Source: Flavobacteriales bacterium (GTDB taxonomy: Bacteria > Bacteroidota > Bacteroidia > UBA10329). From it: a stretch of DNA of 64,000 bases. The stretch lies in NCBI GenBank assembly GCA_016124845.1, contig WGMW01000039.1, positions 29,891 through 93,890 of the forward strand, written 5' to 3'. The position numbers were made by a program, and so were the translations under genes. Of the stretch, positions 32,703 to 42,573 are shown piece after piece; within the stretch, counting starts at the first letter, position 1; each line of letters starts with the position of its first letter. A model generated the notes under the pieces. It was given only the letters and a program-made list of their open reading frames with translations. It was not told the origin of the DNA and searched no databases.

Positions 32703-33119
32703 ATGAAGATCACCCTGAAAAGACTGAACGACAACTACCACATGCAAGCCCAAAATGAGGACGGCAACACCATTCAGATGGACGGATCGCCAGCCATTGG
32801 TGGAGAGAATTTGGGTGCGCGACCTATGCAGGTATTATTGATGTCGTTGGCGGGCTGTACCAGCATCGATGTCATTTCCATACTCAAGAAAATGAAGCAG
32901 GAAGTAGCCGACTATCATGTGGAAGTGGATGCCGAACGCGAAGCCGATGTGGTCCCGAGCCTGTTCACGAACATTCACATCAAGTACATTCTGAAAGGCA
33001 ACAACCTTGAGGAAAGCAAAGTGAGACGCGCCATTGAACTTTCGGCCGACAAATACTGCTCGGTTTCCAAAATCCTTGAACCGACCGCCAAGATCACTTG
33101 GAGCTACGAAATAAAGTAA
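32703..33119 (+). CDS. OsmC-family protein (thiol peroxidase-like)
   Basis: A 138-residue OsmC-fold protein with the two conserved peroxidatic Cys: Cys 52 in LAGCTSIDV and Cys 119 in DKYCSVSKIL. Members reduce organic hydroperoxides or respond to osmotic or sulfur stress. The gene lies between metX (divergent) and metZ, which suggests a link to sulfur metabolism or redox balance. It starts at the ATG at 32703. A 7-base-plus inverted repeat (AAGTTGATA/TATCAACTT) follows before metZ. Confidence 0.88.
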   Translation: MKITLKRLNDNYHMQAQNEDGNTIQMDGSPAIGGENLGARPMQVLLMSLAGCTSIDVISILKKMKQEVADYHVEVDAEREADVVPSLFTNIHIKYILKGNNLEESKVRRAIELSADKYCSVSKILEPTAKITWSYEIK

Positions 33120-33211
33120 GAAGTTGATAGAGTTTACTGAGTTGAAAAGGTTTAGAACATGCCATCAACTTTATCAACTTTGTAGACCAATCTCTCTGTA
33201 AACTAACGAAG

Positions 33212-34387
33212 ATGAAAGAGAATCAGTTTGAAACCGAAGCCATCCGAACGCAAATGGAGCGTACGGCTCAAATGGAACACAGCGTGCCGTTGTATCTCAC
33301 TTCAAGCTTCATGTTTGAAGATGCGGAGCACATGCGTGCCGTTTTTGCTGATGAGGCAGGGGGCAACATCTACAGCCGATTTACAAATCCGAATGCCACC
33401 GAACTCATTGACAAGATGTGCAAGTTGGAAGGTGCGGAGGCTGGATATGCAACCGCCACGGGAATGGCTGCTGTTTACGCTGGGTTTGCAGCATTGCTAA
33501 GTAGTGGAGACCACATTCTCAGCTGTCGCTCGATCTTCGGTTCCACGCATACCGTGCTGACCAAAATTCTTCCTCGGTTCGGTATTACCACTACTTACGT
33601 AGATGTGGATGATCTGGAAAGTTGGGAAAAAGCCATTCAGCCAAACACGAAAATGATATTCGTGGAAACCCCGTCCAACCCAGGTTTGGATGTAATTGAC
33701 CTTGAATTTGTGGGGAAATTGGCGGCAAAGCACAACCTGATTTTCCATGTGGATAACTGCTTTGCTACGCCTTATTTGCAACGTCCGATCGATTTTGGAG
33801 CTCATTTGGTAAGTCATTCAGGTACGAAATGGATCGATGGCCAAGGACGCGTTACTGGTGGAATTCTACTTGGTGACAAGAAGCTGATCGATGATGTCTA
33901 TACCTTCTGTCGTTCAACTGGGCCAGCAATTTCTCCGTTCAATGCGTGGGTGCTTTCCAAGAGTTTGGAAACGTTGGCGGTACGAATGGACCGTCATTGC
34001 GACAATGCAGTAAAACTGGCCAATTGCCTCGAACACCATCCCGAACTTTCGAATATCCGCTACCCTGGATTGCTTTCTCATCCGCAGTACAAAGTGGCAC
34101 AGAAACAGATGAAAAAAGGTGGCGGACTCATCACCTTCGAAGTAAAAGGCGGTGTAGAACGCGGAAAGAAATTCTTGGACGCGCTACAGATGTGTTCGGT
34201 CACCGCCAACTTGGGCGATTCTCGAACTATTATCACGCATCCAGCATCAACCACGCACGCAAAACTCACCGAAGAAGAACGTCAGGCCGTTGGAATTTCA
34301 GCTGGCCTGGTGCGTGTTTCGGTTGGTTTGGAGAACATTTCCGACATCATTTCAGACATCGAACAGGCGCTTGAAAGGTCGAAATGA
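33212..34387 (+). CDS. metZ: O-succinyl/acetylhomoserine sulfhydrylase (Cys/Met PLP family)
   Basis: A 391-residue PLP enzyme of the Cys/Met metabolism family. The lysine that binds PLP is Lys 206 in SHSGTKWIDGQG, and TATGMAAVY and FVETPSNPG are family motifs. Its annotation as sulfhydrylase, instead of gamma-synthase, rests on context: the neighbours make sulfide and O-acetylhomoserine (metX). It then gives homocysteine directly. Cystathionine activity cannot be excluded. It is transcribed away from the metX-sulfur operon, separated by the OsmC gene. Confidence 0.83.
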   Translation: MKENQFETEAIRTQMERTAQMEHSVPLYLTSSFMFEDAEHMRAVFADEAGGNIYSRFTNPNATELIDKMCKLEGAEAGYATATGMAAVYAGFAALLSSGDHILSCRSIFGSTHTVLTKILPRFGITTTYVDVDDLESWEKAIQPNTKMIFVETPSNPGLDVIDLEFVGKLAAKHNLIFHVDNCFATPYLQRPIDFGAHLVSHSGTKWIDGQGRVTGGILLGDKKLIDDVYTFCRSTGPAISPFNAWVLSKSLETLAVRMDRHCDNAVKLANCLEHHPELSNIRYPGLLSHPQYKVAQKQMKKGGGLITFEVKGGVERGKKFLDALQMCSVTANLGDSRTIITHPASTTHAKLTEEERQAVGISAGLVRVSVGLENISDIISDIEQALERSK

Positions 34388-34393
34388 GCCCTT

Positions 34394-34876
34394 TCAAGCC
34401 CATTGGCAGACCACACCTCCCATCAAGGCAAGTGTCACGGTCCAGTAACCAACGTTTACGAGGATATACTTCCACCCTTTTCGTTCAAAAAGCGCGTTGG
34501 TTCCCAAAACGGGAAGAACGATGAAAATTCCCGCAATGGTACCATGCAACGCACCATGTTTAAATGTGCGGAATTCCGTTCCGTAGTTGTCCATAAAGGT
34601 TTTGAGCAGTTCCTGCGCCTGCGGCTGATCCATCACATTCATCAATGCCGAATAAATATGCATCTGATGAATGACAACCGTCTGAAGCACAAATGAAAGC
34701 ATCACGCTAAGCAGCAACGAAACACCGAAAACAACGGCCATGTTGGCTCCTTTCATCTTCTCTTCGGTCATCTCGGCCGCTTTCATCCACGCGGTGCCAA
34801 AAACTTTGGGATTGTACCAGATGAAACCAACAACGGTAGGAATAAGGGCTGCGCCCAGAATAGGTAGGAAATTCAT
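34394..34876 (-). CDS. DUF1761 membrane protein
   Basis: A 160-residue protein with four predicted membrane segments: the N-terminal IPTVVGFIWYNPKVFG segment, then MAVVFGVSLLLSVMLSFVLQ, GTIAGIFIVLPVLGTNALF and VGYWTVTLALMGGVV. The N-terminal layout WYNPKVFGTAWMKA matches DUF1761. The function is unknown. Its stop lies 6 bases from the metZ stop, in the convergent direction. Confidence 0.8.
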   Translation of the reverse strand: MNFLPILGAALIPTVVGFIWYNPKVFGTAWMKAAEMTEEKMKGANMAVVFGVSLLLSVMLSFVLQTVVIHQMHIYSALMNVMDQPQAQELLKTFMDNYGTEFRTFKHGALHGTIAGIFIVLPVLGTNALFERKGWKYILVNVGYWTVTLALMGGVVCQWA

Positions 34877-34948
34877 GATGTAGAGATTAATGGTTTATGC
34901 CATGAAGTTAATCTCTTAAACGAATCGTTCAGAAAAATGAAGCGATTT

Positions 34949-36019
34949 TCAGAACCACCTTTTTCTTCGGAAGTAGATGAGCATGCCGATAAAAATGACC
35001 ACCATCAACCCCCAGACCACATAGTAACTGTACTTCCAATGCAGTTCGGGCATGTTGTCGAAGTTCATCCCGTAAATGCCAGCGAGAAACGTCAACGGAA
35101 TAAAGAGTGAAGCAATGACCGTAAGCACCTTCATCACTTGGTTCATGCGGTTGCTCATATTTGCCATTTGCATGTCCATCAAACCAGAAAGCACTTCGCG
35201 GTTGGTTTCCAAGTTGTCCGCGATCTGAATGAGATGATCGTAGATGTCACGGAAGTACTTTTCGTTGTCCACATGAACCAGATCGCTCACGCCTTTCTCC
35301 AGCCCGCTCACCGCTTCGCGAAGCGGCAATAGTGCCCGTTTCAGCGTGATGATCTCGCGTTTGAGATGTTGTAAGTGACGTGTTGGATCTTCCTCGCTAT
35401 CGGACATGATCAGTTCCTCCAGATCCTCTACCCTTTCTTCTATCCGTTCAATAATGATGAAGTAATTGTCAACAACCGTATCGATCAATCGGTAAACCAG
35501 ATAATCTGAGCCTTTCTTGCGTATCAGACCAGAATCGGTTCGTATCCGTTCGCGAATGGGGCCGAAAATATCGCCCTTGCGTTCTTGAAAGCAAAGCACA
35601 TAAGGTTTTCCGAAGACAATACTTATCTGCTCGTGTTCCAGTTCATTGTCCTCATTGAACCACATCATTTTCATGGTGAAGAAAACGTAATCCTCAAACG
35701 GTTCCACTTTGGGTCGGTGATCGGTGTTGAGAATATCCTCCAATACCAGACTGTGGATCTTGTACACTTCACCGATGGCCGCAACGGCCTCCGTGTTGTG
35801 AATTCCGTTAATGTTGACCCATGAAACGCTCGATTCATCCAGTGAGCGATGCAGATCCGAAACATTATCAATTTCGAAATCGGCAAACTCGGCTTCGGAA
35901 TATTCGATCATCTCGATGGTAACTGGCTCTTCGCGCTGATCGCCAATAAGGACCAACGTGCCAGGCGGTAATCCTGCCTTGGCAGAATTCCTTCGAATGT
36001 TCTTTTTCTTCTTAGCCAT
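34949..36019 (-). CDS. corA: CorA-type magnesium/cobalt transporter
   Basis: A 356-residue protein with the CorA signature GMN (residues 317-319, in GIYGMNFDNMPEL) between the two C-terminal membrane segments. The long charged N-terminal part is cytoplasmic (the ELEHEQISIVFGKPYVLCFQE and ERVEDLEELI segments). It forms a pentameric Mg2+ channel in the inner membrane. It overlaps the upstream mscS gene by 8 bases on the same strand, so they are probably cotranscribed. Confidence 0.92.
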   Translation of the reverse strand: MAKKKKNIRRNSAKAGLPPGTLVLIGDQREEPVTIEMIEYSEAEFADFEIDNVSDLHRSLDESSVSWVNINGIHNTEAVAAIGEVYKIHSLVLEDILNTDHRPKVEPFEDYVFFTMKMMWFNEDNELEHEQISIVFGKPYVLCFQERKGDIFGPIRERIRTDSGLIRKKGSDYLVYRLIDTVVDNYFIIIERIEERVEDLEELIMSDSEEDPTRHLQHLKREIITLKRALLPLREAVSGLEKGVSDLVHVDNEKYFRDIYDHLIQIADNLETNREVLSGLMDMQMANMSNRMNQVMKVLTVIASLFIPLTFLAGIYGMNFDNMPELHWKYSYYVVWGLMVVIFIGMLIYFRRKRWF

Positions 36020-36869
36020 TTTTCGGAAGGTCTTTCTTGTAAACGATGGTTCTGTACGGGAATGGAATTTCGATTCCCTCTCGGTCGAAACGCTCCTTGA
36101 TGCTCTTGTTCAGATCGCAGAACTGCTCCCATGATTCGTCTGGATTTTTTGCCCAAACATCCGCGCGTAGATTGACCGATGAATCGCCAAAACCGATAAC
36201 GCGGCATTTCACTTTCGGCCAACCGTTCTTCTTCTCCTCTGGCGTTCTGGCATCAATGGTATTCGGATGCTTATCTGCTTCATCCTGAATAATTTGAAAC
36301 GCCTTATCTATATTACTGTCATAACTTATCCCAAAGAACATCTGGCGCTTGAAACGCTCGTCCGTGATGTGTGAATTGACGATGGTCTGATCGCTGATGA
36401 CCGAATTGGGAACGATGATCCGCTGGTTCTGAAAATCGCGAATAACGGTGTGGCGCAACGTGATGTCTTCCACAACTCCTGCCTTGTCGCCTTCCAAGCG
36501 TATCATATCATCCACCCGAAAGGGTTTGAAAATGACGATGAAAACACCGCTGATGATGTTGGAAAGTGCTGCCTGTGATGCAAACGCCACAATGGCGGTG
36601 GCAATTCCTGCCGATGCCAAGAGCGTTGTTCCCAACGAGCGTAATTCTGGTACGGAATAAATGACCAAGAAAACCGCAAGTGTGAAAATGATAAGCGATG
36701 CCGCATTCTTGATAAAACTGTAATTGGTCGGATCGACCTTGAGCAGCAGCGAACTATCACTTACAAATCGGTGAATGAGCCTTCGGACCCACAGCGTGAA
36801 TATGAAAGCCACCATAAGAATGAGCATATATAGCAGCGGGCGCGGAAGCGCAGAGAAGTCAATTGGCAT
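36012..36869 (-). CDS. MscS-family mechanosensitive channel
   Basis: A 285-residue small-conductance channel protein. Predicted spans are near the N terminus (LLYMLILMVAFIFTLWV, AASLIIFTLAVFLVIYSV), and the pore helix ATAIVAFASQAALSNIISGVFI is followed by the beta domain with VVEDITLRHTVIRDFQNQRIIVPNS. It opens under osmotic downshock. It overlaps the corA start by 8 bases, pointing to joint expression of ion homeostasis genes. Confidence 0.9.
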   Translation of the reverse strand: MPIDFSALPRPLLYMLILMVAFIFTLWVRRLIHRFVSDSSLLLKVDPTNYSFIKNAASLIIFTLAVFLVIYSVPELRSLGTTLLASAGIATAIVAFASQAALSNIISGVFIVIFKPFRVDDMIRLEGDKAGVVEDITLRHTVIRDFQNQRIIVPNSVISDQTIVNSHITDERFKRQMFFGISYDSNIDKAFQIIQDEADKHPNTIDARTPEEKKNGWPKVKCRVIGFGDSSVNLRADVWAKNPDESWEQFCDLNKSIKERFDREGIEIPFPYRTIVYKKDLPKNG

Positions 36870-36936
36870 GGAGAAGAATCTATTTCGAGGTGAAATTACC
36901 TCGCGATTCTTCGTTGGTCAAGTGGGAACTACAAAA

Positions 36937-38853
36937 TCAATAAACAACGAGCCGTTGATGGAATCGACTTCCCTCCTTCTCCAGTTGAAGGAGATAAATG
37001 CCTTTGCCGAAAAGGCTGAGATCAATAGTTGAAAGTGGTTTGACCAAACGTCCCGAATAAACCTGACTTCCAACTGTGTTGTAGACGGCCATGTTGGCAC
37101 CAATTAGCTTTTCATCAACCGAAATGTTGACCAAACCATCGGTCGGATTGGGATAGATGTGAAAACTTCGTCCATCAGCCTCCTCAATTCCGACATGGCA
37201 CAACACTTCATTGATGACAATATCCCCGAAATTGAAATGCAGACGTGCTTGAACTGTGTCTGGTCCATCGGGAAAGAAAATGGCAGTAAGCGAATCGCCC
37301 CAATTGCCATAAACCACGTCATAGCTCACCAGACATGTGTAGTTGCCCGATTGAGATTCGAGTGCATTTGAAAATTCCAAGCTTGCATTGGTCTCTCCAG
37401 TCAACTCATTTCCATCCTTGAACCATTGGTAGCTGACCTCGTAATCCGTGTTGACCGAAAGCGTCAGGTCATCTCCTGGACAGATGACCGTATCTGCTCC
37501 CATCATGGAAAAGTCGGGATATGTGTATCTGCCCAACATGCAGCGGTGGTCACTAAAATCGTAAAGGTCCCAAAGCACGGGATCGAGACTTCGAACAGTA
37601 ACGATCCTATCAGTGATGGATGTAGGCACAAGATGCGTCCTATCTCCCCAAGCGTGGTCGATGATCTTGCCAAAGTCGCCACTGAAATTGGACTCCCAGT
37701 AACCTGTGTGCTGTGGGATTATCGGATCCATGGTATCTCGGAATGCCTGGTAGTCCATATCTGAACCGATGGGATCGGTGTTGAAATCGCCACCGAAGAT
37801 CACAGGTTCGCTCTCTGGCAGGTTCAGATCCGCAATGAAATCTCGGATCTCGGCCATCTGCGTTCTTCGGGCATGAATGTCGTCCGCGTTACCACCTGCA
37901 TCCATGTGCGTACCAAAAACGTGGTAGATCTTTCCGAGTTTGTTGATGCGTGCGTACTTCACGCCTTTGTTCGCCAGACAGTCTTGTGCTGCTTGTCCAC
38001 ACTCGGCAAAATCGATCTGCTCTTCCGTCTCTATCGGCCAACGGCTGAAAATGATGACACCACCGTTCCATGGCAAAGGAATCGCCCCAGGATCATTTAA
38101 AATGGTCGTATGGTAAATGAAGCCCTGACCTTCCATCTCAGGAATGAGATAATCCTCCCGCGGACTCGTATCAAAGGCTTCGGCAAATGACACCACATCC
38201 TGATAGGGCGAGATCTGCGCTGGCAGCAAGGTGGCGCGTTCGGTTGCCTGTCCGAGGCCCGAAACTCCGAATGGCAGCATTTGAATATTGTAATACATCG
38301 CATTCAGCACATTCGGGTTTTCAAAATCAGCAGAATCCAATTCGTAAACGGGAAGGTCGTGAATGGCAAACCTTACATCTCGGTCCATGTTCGAGTCGTC
38401 ATTGTCTGGTTTGAATTTGATGACCACAGATTTTCCCGCCAAGGTCGTATTCACTTCGTGAAAATTTCCATCATCGAACCATGGTTCGGAGAAACCACTT
38501 CCTTCAACCGAGTACGACAGATCGGTTCCCATTGCAGTTCCGATCAAACGGAGCTTTAAGGTTACTGTGTCCGTATTTCCAGATAGGACAATATCGAAAT
38601 AAGCTGTATCTCCTTCTGGCACCGCTGAACTGGTTCGATTCACTGAAACCAGTTGCTGGCCTGATGTTCCGTACCAACCTCCCAAAAGTGTGTCGCCAGC
38701 ACTCCACTCGCTTGCATCTACGTTGACGGTCCCACTTTGAATTACCTCTACATCAAAGTCTTGCCATGTACTGTTTCTGACCAAAAATGACGATTGCGCG
38801 CTTGCACTCGAAAAAACCAGCCAAAGACACAATGCGAATAATGTTCTCTTCAT
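36937..38853 (-). CDS. T9SS-secreted endonuclease/exonuclease/phosphatase-family protein
   Basis: A 638-residue protein starting at MKRTLFALCLWLVFSSASAQ. A central endonuclease/exonuclease/phosphatase domain is suggested by YNIQMLPFG, VVSFAEAFD, FGTHMDAGG, FGGDFNTDPIGSD (the metal-binding Asp-x-Asn) and FSDHRCMLG. It is followed by an Ig-like domain (SYQWFKDGNELTGETNASLE) and a type A T9SS sorting domain (IYPNPTDGLVNIS). It probably acts outside the cell on phosphoester substrates such as nucleic acids or phospholipids; the specificity is unknown. Confidence 0.85.
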   Translation of the reverse strand: MKRTLFALCLWLVFSSASAQSSFLVRNSTWQDFDVEVIQSGTVNVDASEWSAGDTLLGGWYGTSGQQLVSVNRTSSAVPEGDTAYFDIVLSGNTDTVTLKLRLIGTAMGTDLSYSVEGSGFSEPWFDDGNFHEVNTTLAGKSVVIKFKPDNDDSNMDRDVRFAIHDLPVYELDSADFENPNVLNAMYYNIQMLPFGVSGLGQATERATLLPAQISPYQDVVSFAEAFDTSPREDYLIPEMEGQGFIYHTTILNDPGAIPLPWNGGVIIFSRWPIETEEQIDFAECGQAAQDCLANKGVKYARINKLGKIYHVFGTHMDAGGNADDIHARRTQMAEIRDFIADLNLPESEPVIFGGDFNTDPIGSDMDYQAFRDTMDPIIPQHTGYWESNFSGDFGKIIDHAWGDRTHLVPTSITDRIVTVRSLDPVLWDLYDFSDHRCMLGRYTYPDFSMMGADTVICPGDDLTLSVNTDYEVSYQWFKDGNELTGETNASLEFSNALESQSGNYTCLVSYDVVYGNWGDSLTAIFFPDGPDTVQARLHFNFGDIVINEVLCHVGIEEADGRSFHIYPNPTDGLVNISVDEKLIGANMAVYNTVGSQVYSGRLVKPLSTIDLSLFGKGIYLLQLEKEGSRFHQRLVVY

Positions 38854-39001
38854 TTTCAATTAACCTTTACTTAACGAATGTACAAGGAATGACCTTCGGT
38901 CTGAAGAGAGTTCGAATACGCCAAGCCTTTTTTATGTCTTTTACTTGACAATGACATTGGTTGATGGCTAACTTTCGCTCATCAACCCAAAAACCATCCT
39001 G

Positions 39002-39985
39002 ATGAAACGCGTTTTACTTGTCCTGTTATTGATTGTTGTTGCCTTGATAGTTGGAGGCTATGTCTTTGTAAACAAGGCTTATAATCACAGTTACAATGAA
39101 GAATTCCCCGTTGAGGAAATCACCATCAATGCCGATTCGGCCATGATCACGCATGGAAAGTATCTGGCGCTGGGACCTGCGCATTGCGCCCATTGTCACA
39201 GCACTCTGGACAACATTGAGGCGCTGGAACGCGGTGAAGAAGTTCCGATGCATGGCGGTTTCGCGTTCGAACTTCCATTCGGAAACATCTATTCAAGAAA
39301 CATCACCTCAGATGTGGAAACAGGTATTGGTGGATATAGCGATGGTGAGATCTATCGAATGATGCGTCACAATATTCGTCCGAATGGCCGTGTGTGTATC
39401 GATTTCATGCCATTCTTCAATATGTCTGAATATGACGTGAGATCGGTGATCGCCTATTTGAGAACGCTGGAGCCGATAAGAAATGAGGTTCCTGAGAACC
39501 AGCCGAATTTCCTGGGCAAGGTGATTCTTGGATTGGCCATCAAACCATCAATGCCAAAAGGAACACCGCCTGAATTTGTGAAACGAGATAGCACCATCGA
39601 ATACGGTGAATACTTGGCTTTCTCCGTTGCCAACTGCTACGGATGCCATACGAACCGCGATCTTCAGACAGGGCAGTTTATCGGAGAACCTTATGCGGGT
39701 GGTTTTAAAATTGGTCCAGATGCATCAACCGGCAATTGGACGTTCGTATCACCCAACCTCACTCCAGATGCTGAAACTGGCGTGATGGCGAATTGGAGCG
39801 AAGAACAGTTCATTGAGCGAATGCGAGGAGGCCGTGTTCACAGGACATCGCCCATGCCTTGGGGGCCTTTTTCCAGATTGGATGATTCGGACCTGAAAGC
39901 GATCTATCGTTTCTTGAGAACGGTGGAACCTGTAAAGCAGGACAACGGAGTTGCCGCTATCGCTCCTACTGAAGAAGGCGCCTAA
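39002..39985 (+). CDS. Membrane-anchored diheme cytochrome c
   Basis: A 327-residue protein with an N-terminal anchor (LLVLLLIVVALIVGGYVFV) and two heme c sites: CAHCH at residues 62-66 and CYGCH at 212-216. It lies in the periplasm, electron transfer being the likely role. Met-rich segments after each heme (MHGGFAFELPFGNIYS) may supply the axial ligands. Family resemblance is to the c-type cytochromes of alcohol or other dehydrogenases; the partner is not in the window. Confidence 0.9.
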   Translation: MKRVLLVLLLIVVALIVGGYVFVNKAYNHSYNEEFPVEEITINADSAMITHGKYLALGPAHCAHCHSTLDNIEALERGEEVPMHGGFAFELPFGNIYSRNITSDVETGIGGYSDGEIYRMMRHNIRPNGRVCIDFMPFFNMSEYDVRSVIAYLRTLEPIRNEVPENQPNFLGKVILGLAIKPSMPKGTPPEFVKRDSTIEYGEYLAFSVANCYGCHTNRDLQTGQFIGEPYAGGFKIGPDASTGNWTFVSPNLTPDAETGVMANWSEEQFIERMRGGRVHRTSPMPWGPFSRLDDSDLKAIYRFLRTVEPVKQDNGVAAIAPTEEGA

Positions 39986-39989
39986 GAAT

Positions 39990-41423
39990 TTATTGCACAA
40001 CCAAGCGCAGAACGCTTCGTTGGTCGTTCTCCGTCAACTCCAACAGGTAAATTCCTGCGCTTACTTCTCCAACATCCAAACTTCCGTTCGGATTGATGCG
40101 CTGCTGCGAAATGACCTGACGGCCAGTTCCATCAATAAGGCGAACGTACATCGTTTTCCTGTTGTCGAAACGAACAATTCCATCCGAAACTGGATTTGGA
40201 TAGACCTTGGTGGCAGGAGATTCTGGCACCTCCCTCACCCCAACGTTCCCTTGGCAGAGATCGGCCATCGTATCAAACCAGACCTTTGAGAAAAGGATGG
40301 ACGGTGTAGCACATTGAAAATGACCCAATGCCGTATCACGCTCTTCAACATCGATACTTGGTGCTCCATGGTTTTCCATCCAATCAGATGCAATGATCGT
40401 GTTCAGTATAGAAACCTCTTCATCGCCACCGCAATAGTTGAACAGGACCGGAGCCTGTGGAATCCACTCATAAACGTCATTGGCCCTCAGCGCCATAAAA
40501 GCAGGATTTGTGGTGTCTGAGAAGAAAGCATCCGCATAATCGGGCTGAATGATCTCGCGCGGAATCGCTGGCATGGCCGCATTCACTTCGTCCATAGAAT
40601 GAGAACCGTCCAATAGCGGAGTTAGCGTCTGATCGTATGGAGGAATGTATATCTGCTGGATGGAATCGTACAAGTTACCGTACACATGCTGGTAAGACTG
40701 AATAACGAACGGCAGATAACCTGGTACAGAATATGGCTGAAATGCCGCAACCATATCCAACTGCGCACCCGACATGTCGTAGGGTCCACTACCTGGAGCG
40801 GATGCGGTTACCACAAACTCATTAGATAGTTCTTCCTGGATCATTCTGTGCGTAGCCAACACGGAATGTCCTCCCTGTGAGTAACCTATTAGGAACAGCT
40901 GATCATTGAGTTGCAATCCCTGCTCCTGACATATCATTCTGCATGATCTTAGAATATCTACCGAAGCTGTTGCTTCGGAATGCGCATGCTGGTAAGGATG
41001 AATTCCAGGGCCAGCACCCAGCCCAAGATAATCAGGCATGCACATGGCGTAACCCGTGGTTGCGGTTATCGCTCCAAGATTCCACTCGCCATTCAAATAA
41101 TAGAAAGTATCATGCTTCTTTAGCTTGGTACCATGAAGGTAGGCCATCATTGGCATGGCACACGTATCGCCAACAGGCAGGCAGATCAGACCCGAGGCCG
41201 TTGTGGGCGTTCCATCCACATCGGGTGTATTGTAAATGACACGATGAACATCCACCTCATAGTCCGTTGGCACAACCCCAGATGGCAAACCGTTCTGAGC
41301 GAGAATGTCCTGAAGATCAGATATGGTCAGATGCAAGATGATGGTATCCTCCACCAATGTTCCTTGCGAAAGTCCTATGAGAGGAACGGCAAGTATGGCC
41401 AGCAGTATTTTAAATCTTTTCAT
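39990..41423 (-). CDS. T9SS-secreted alpha/beta hydrolase (secretory lipase-like)
   Basis: A 477-residue protein with a signal peptide (MKRFKILLAILAVPLIGLSQ). The nucleophile lies in LIGYSQGGHS (Ser 182), followed by the Asp/His region in the C-terminal half (GHFQCATPS). It resembles fungal-type secretory lipases and esterases with the MPDYLGLG segment. It ends in a type A T9SS sorting domain (KVYPNPVSDGIVRFDN). It is probably a surface or extracellular esterase or lipase. It is convergent with the cytochrome gene, 4 bases apart. Confidence 0.85.
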   Translation of the reverse strand: MKRFKILLAILAVPLIGLSQGTLVEDTIILHLTISDLQDILAQNGLPSGVVPTDYEVDVHRVIYNTPDVDGTPTTASGLICLPVGDTCAMPMMAYLHGTKLKKHDTFYYLNGEWNLGAITATTGYAMCMPDYLGLGAGPGIHPYQHAHSEATASVDILRSCRMICQEQGLQLNDQLFLIGYSQGGHSVLATHRMIQEELSNEFVVTASAPGSGPYDMSGAQLDMVAAFQPYSVPGYLPFVIQSYQHVYGNLYDSIQQIYIPPYDQTLTPLLDGSHSMDEVNAAMPAIPREIIQPDYADAFFSDTTNPAFMALRANDVYEWIPQAPVLFNYCGGDEEVSILNTIIASDWMENHGAPSIDVEERDTALGHFQCATPSILFSKVWFDTMADLCQGNVGVREVPESPATKVYPNPVSDGIVRFDNRKTMYVRLIDGTGRQVISQQRINPNGSLDVGEVSAGIYLLELTENDQRSVLRLVVQ

Positions 41424-41520
41424 ACCTCAAATTTAACGCAAAGCAATGCACGCATTGTAACCTAATGGACAGAAATCATCTAAAGACAAACACTTACTTT
41501 AGAGCAACCAAAATCACGTC

Positions 41521-42573
41521 ATGAAAAAACTACTACTCTCATTTACCATTGCTCTTTTCTGTTTCCACTCAAACGCTCAGATTTCGTTGATAAGTACCGA
41601 CCTTACTTCTATCGGTGATAATATTCTGAGGTACATTGACACGATTCCCACCTATGGACCAGGTGGCGCTGGAGCCAATCAAACATGGGATTTCTCCTCA
41701 GCTGTGAACGATACATTGAACAACACTTCGGTCGTTTCGGTCGGGTCAACCCCATATTCGAGTACGTTTTCTGGTTCAACGTATGCCATGACCAACGATA
41801 ATAATTCGTTCCTGTATTTCACGCACAATACAAATACCATGGAAACTACAGGTGCAGCCGGTGATCTTCTTGGAACAGGAGAAATAATTGAAGCGCCATT
41901 TTCAGACGCGCTCACGTTGCATCAGTTTCCGAGAACCTATGGAAGCAACTTTGACGATACTTACGCCTTTCAGGCTGAAGCTGACGGATCTGCCTTCAAT
42001 GTTTATCGCGTTCGACTGACGCACTCTGGACACGTTTATGACACGACAGATGCTTACGGCACGCTGATCACTCCAACTGGAACTTATGATGCGCTCAGGG
42101 TTAAGTCAACGGATTATACCACTAACGTAATTGAGGTTCAGATCAGTCAGTTTGTTCCCGTTTGGACCAATTTTGCTACAACTCAAGATACATCGGTAAG
42201 TTATTCTTGGCATGCCAAGGAGGAAATGCTTGCTATTGCCGAATACAGCTACGATAGTATCGGCAACCCGAAGCAGTTCGTTTACTCTACCGTGCCACCT
42301 GTAACAACTGTAGGAGTTGATGAGAATGCATCAAACGATTTTTCAATTTATCCGCAACCTGCGTCTGACAGACTGTGCATGAAGGGACTTCCGCAATCGA
42401 GAGCAGGAATGAACGTAGAGATATACAGCGTAGCTGGAGGTCTCGTCAGAAAGGAATACATGACAGACAATTGTATGGATGTTTCTGACCTTAGATCTGG
42501 TATGTATGTTCTTAGGGCCATGACATCAGAAGGGGTTTTGCAGAAACCAATGAAATTCAGCGTGGTGCGATGA
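41521..42573 (+). CDS. T9SS-secreted hypothetical protein
   Basis: A 350-residue protein with a signal peptide ending HSNAQ. The mature ~240 residues are beta-rich and Thr/Ser/Asn-rich (GAGANQTWDFSSAVNDT) with no domain I can name. It ends in a type A T9SS sorting domain (FSIYPQPASDRLCMKG to VVR). It overlaps the next lipoprotein gene by 4 bases (ATGA), so they share an mRNA. Confidence 0.75.
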   Translation: MKKLLLSFTIALFCFHSNAQISLISTDLTSIGDNILRYIDTIPTYGPGGAGANQTWDFSSAVNDTLNNTSVVSVGSTPYSSTFSGSTYAMTNDNNSFLYFTHNTNTMETTGAAGDLLGTGEIIEAPFSDALTLHQFPRTYGSNFDDTYAFQAEADGSAFNVYRVRLTHSGHVYDTTDAYGTLITPTGTYDALRVKSTDYTTNVIEVQISQFVPVWTNFATTQDTSVSYSWHAKEEMLAIAEYSYDSIGNPKQFVYSTVPPVTTVGVDENASNDFSIYPQPASDRLCMKGLPQSRAGMNVEIYSVAGGLVRKEYMTDNCMDVSDLRSGMYVLRAMTSEGVLQKPMKFSVVR

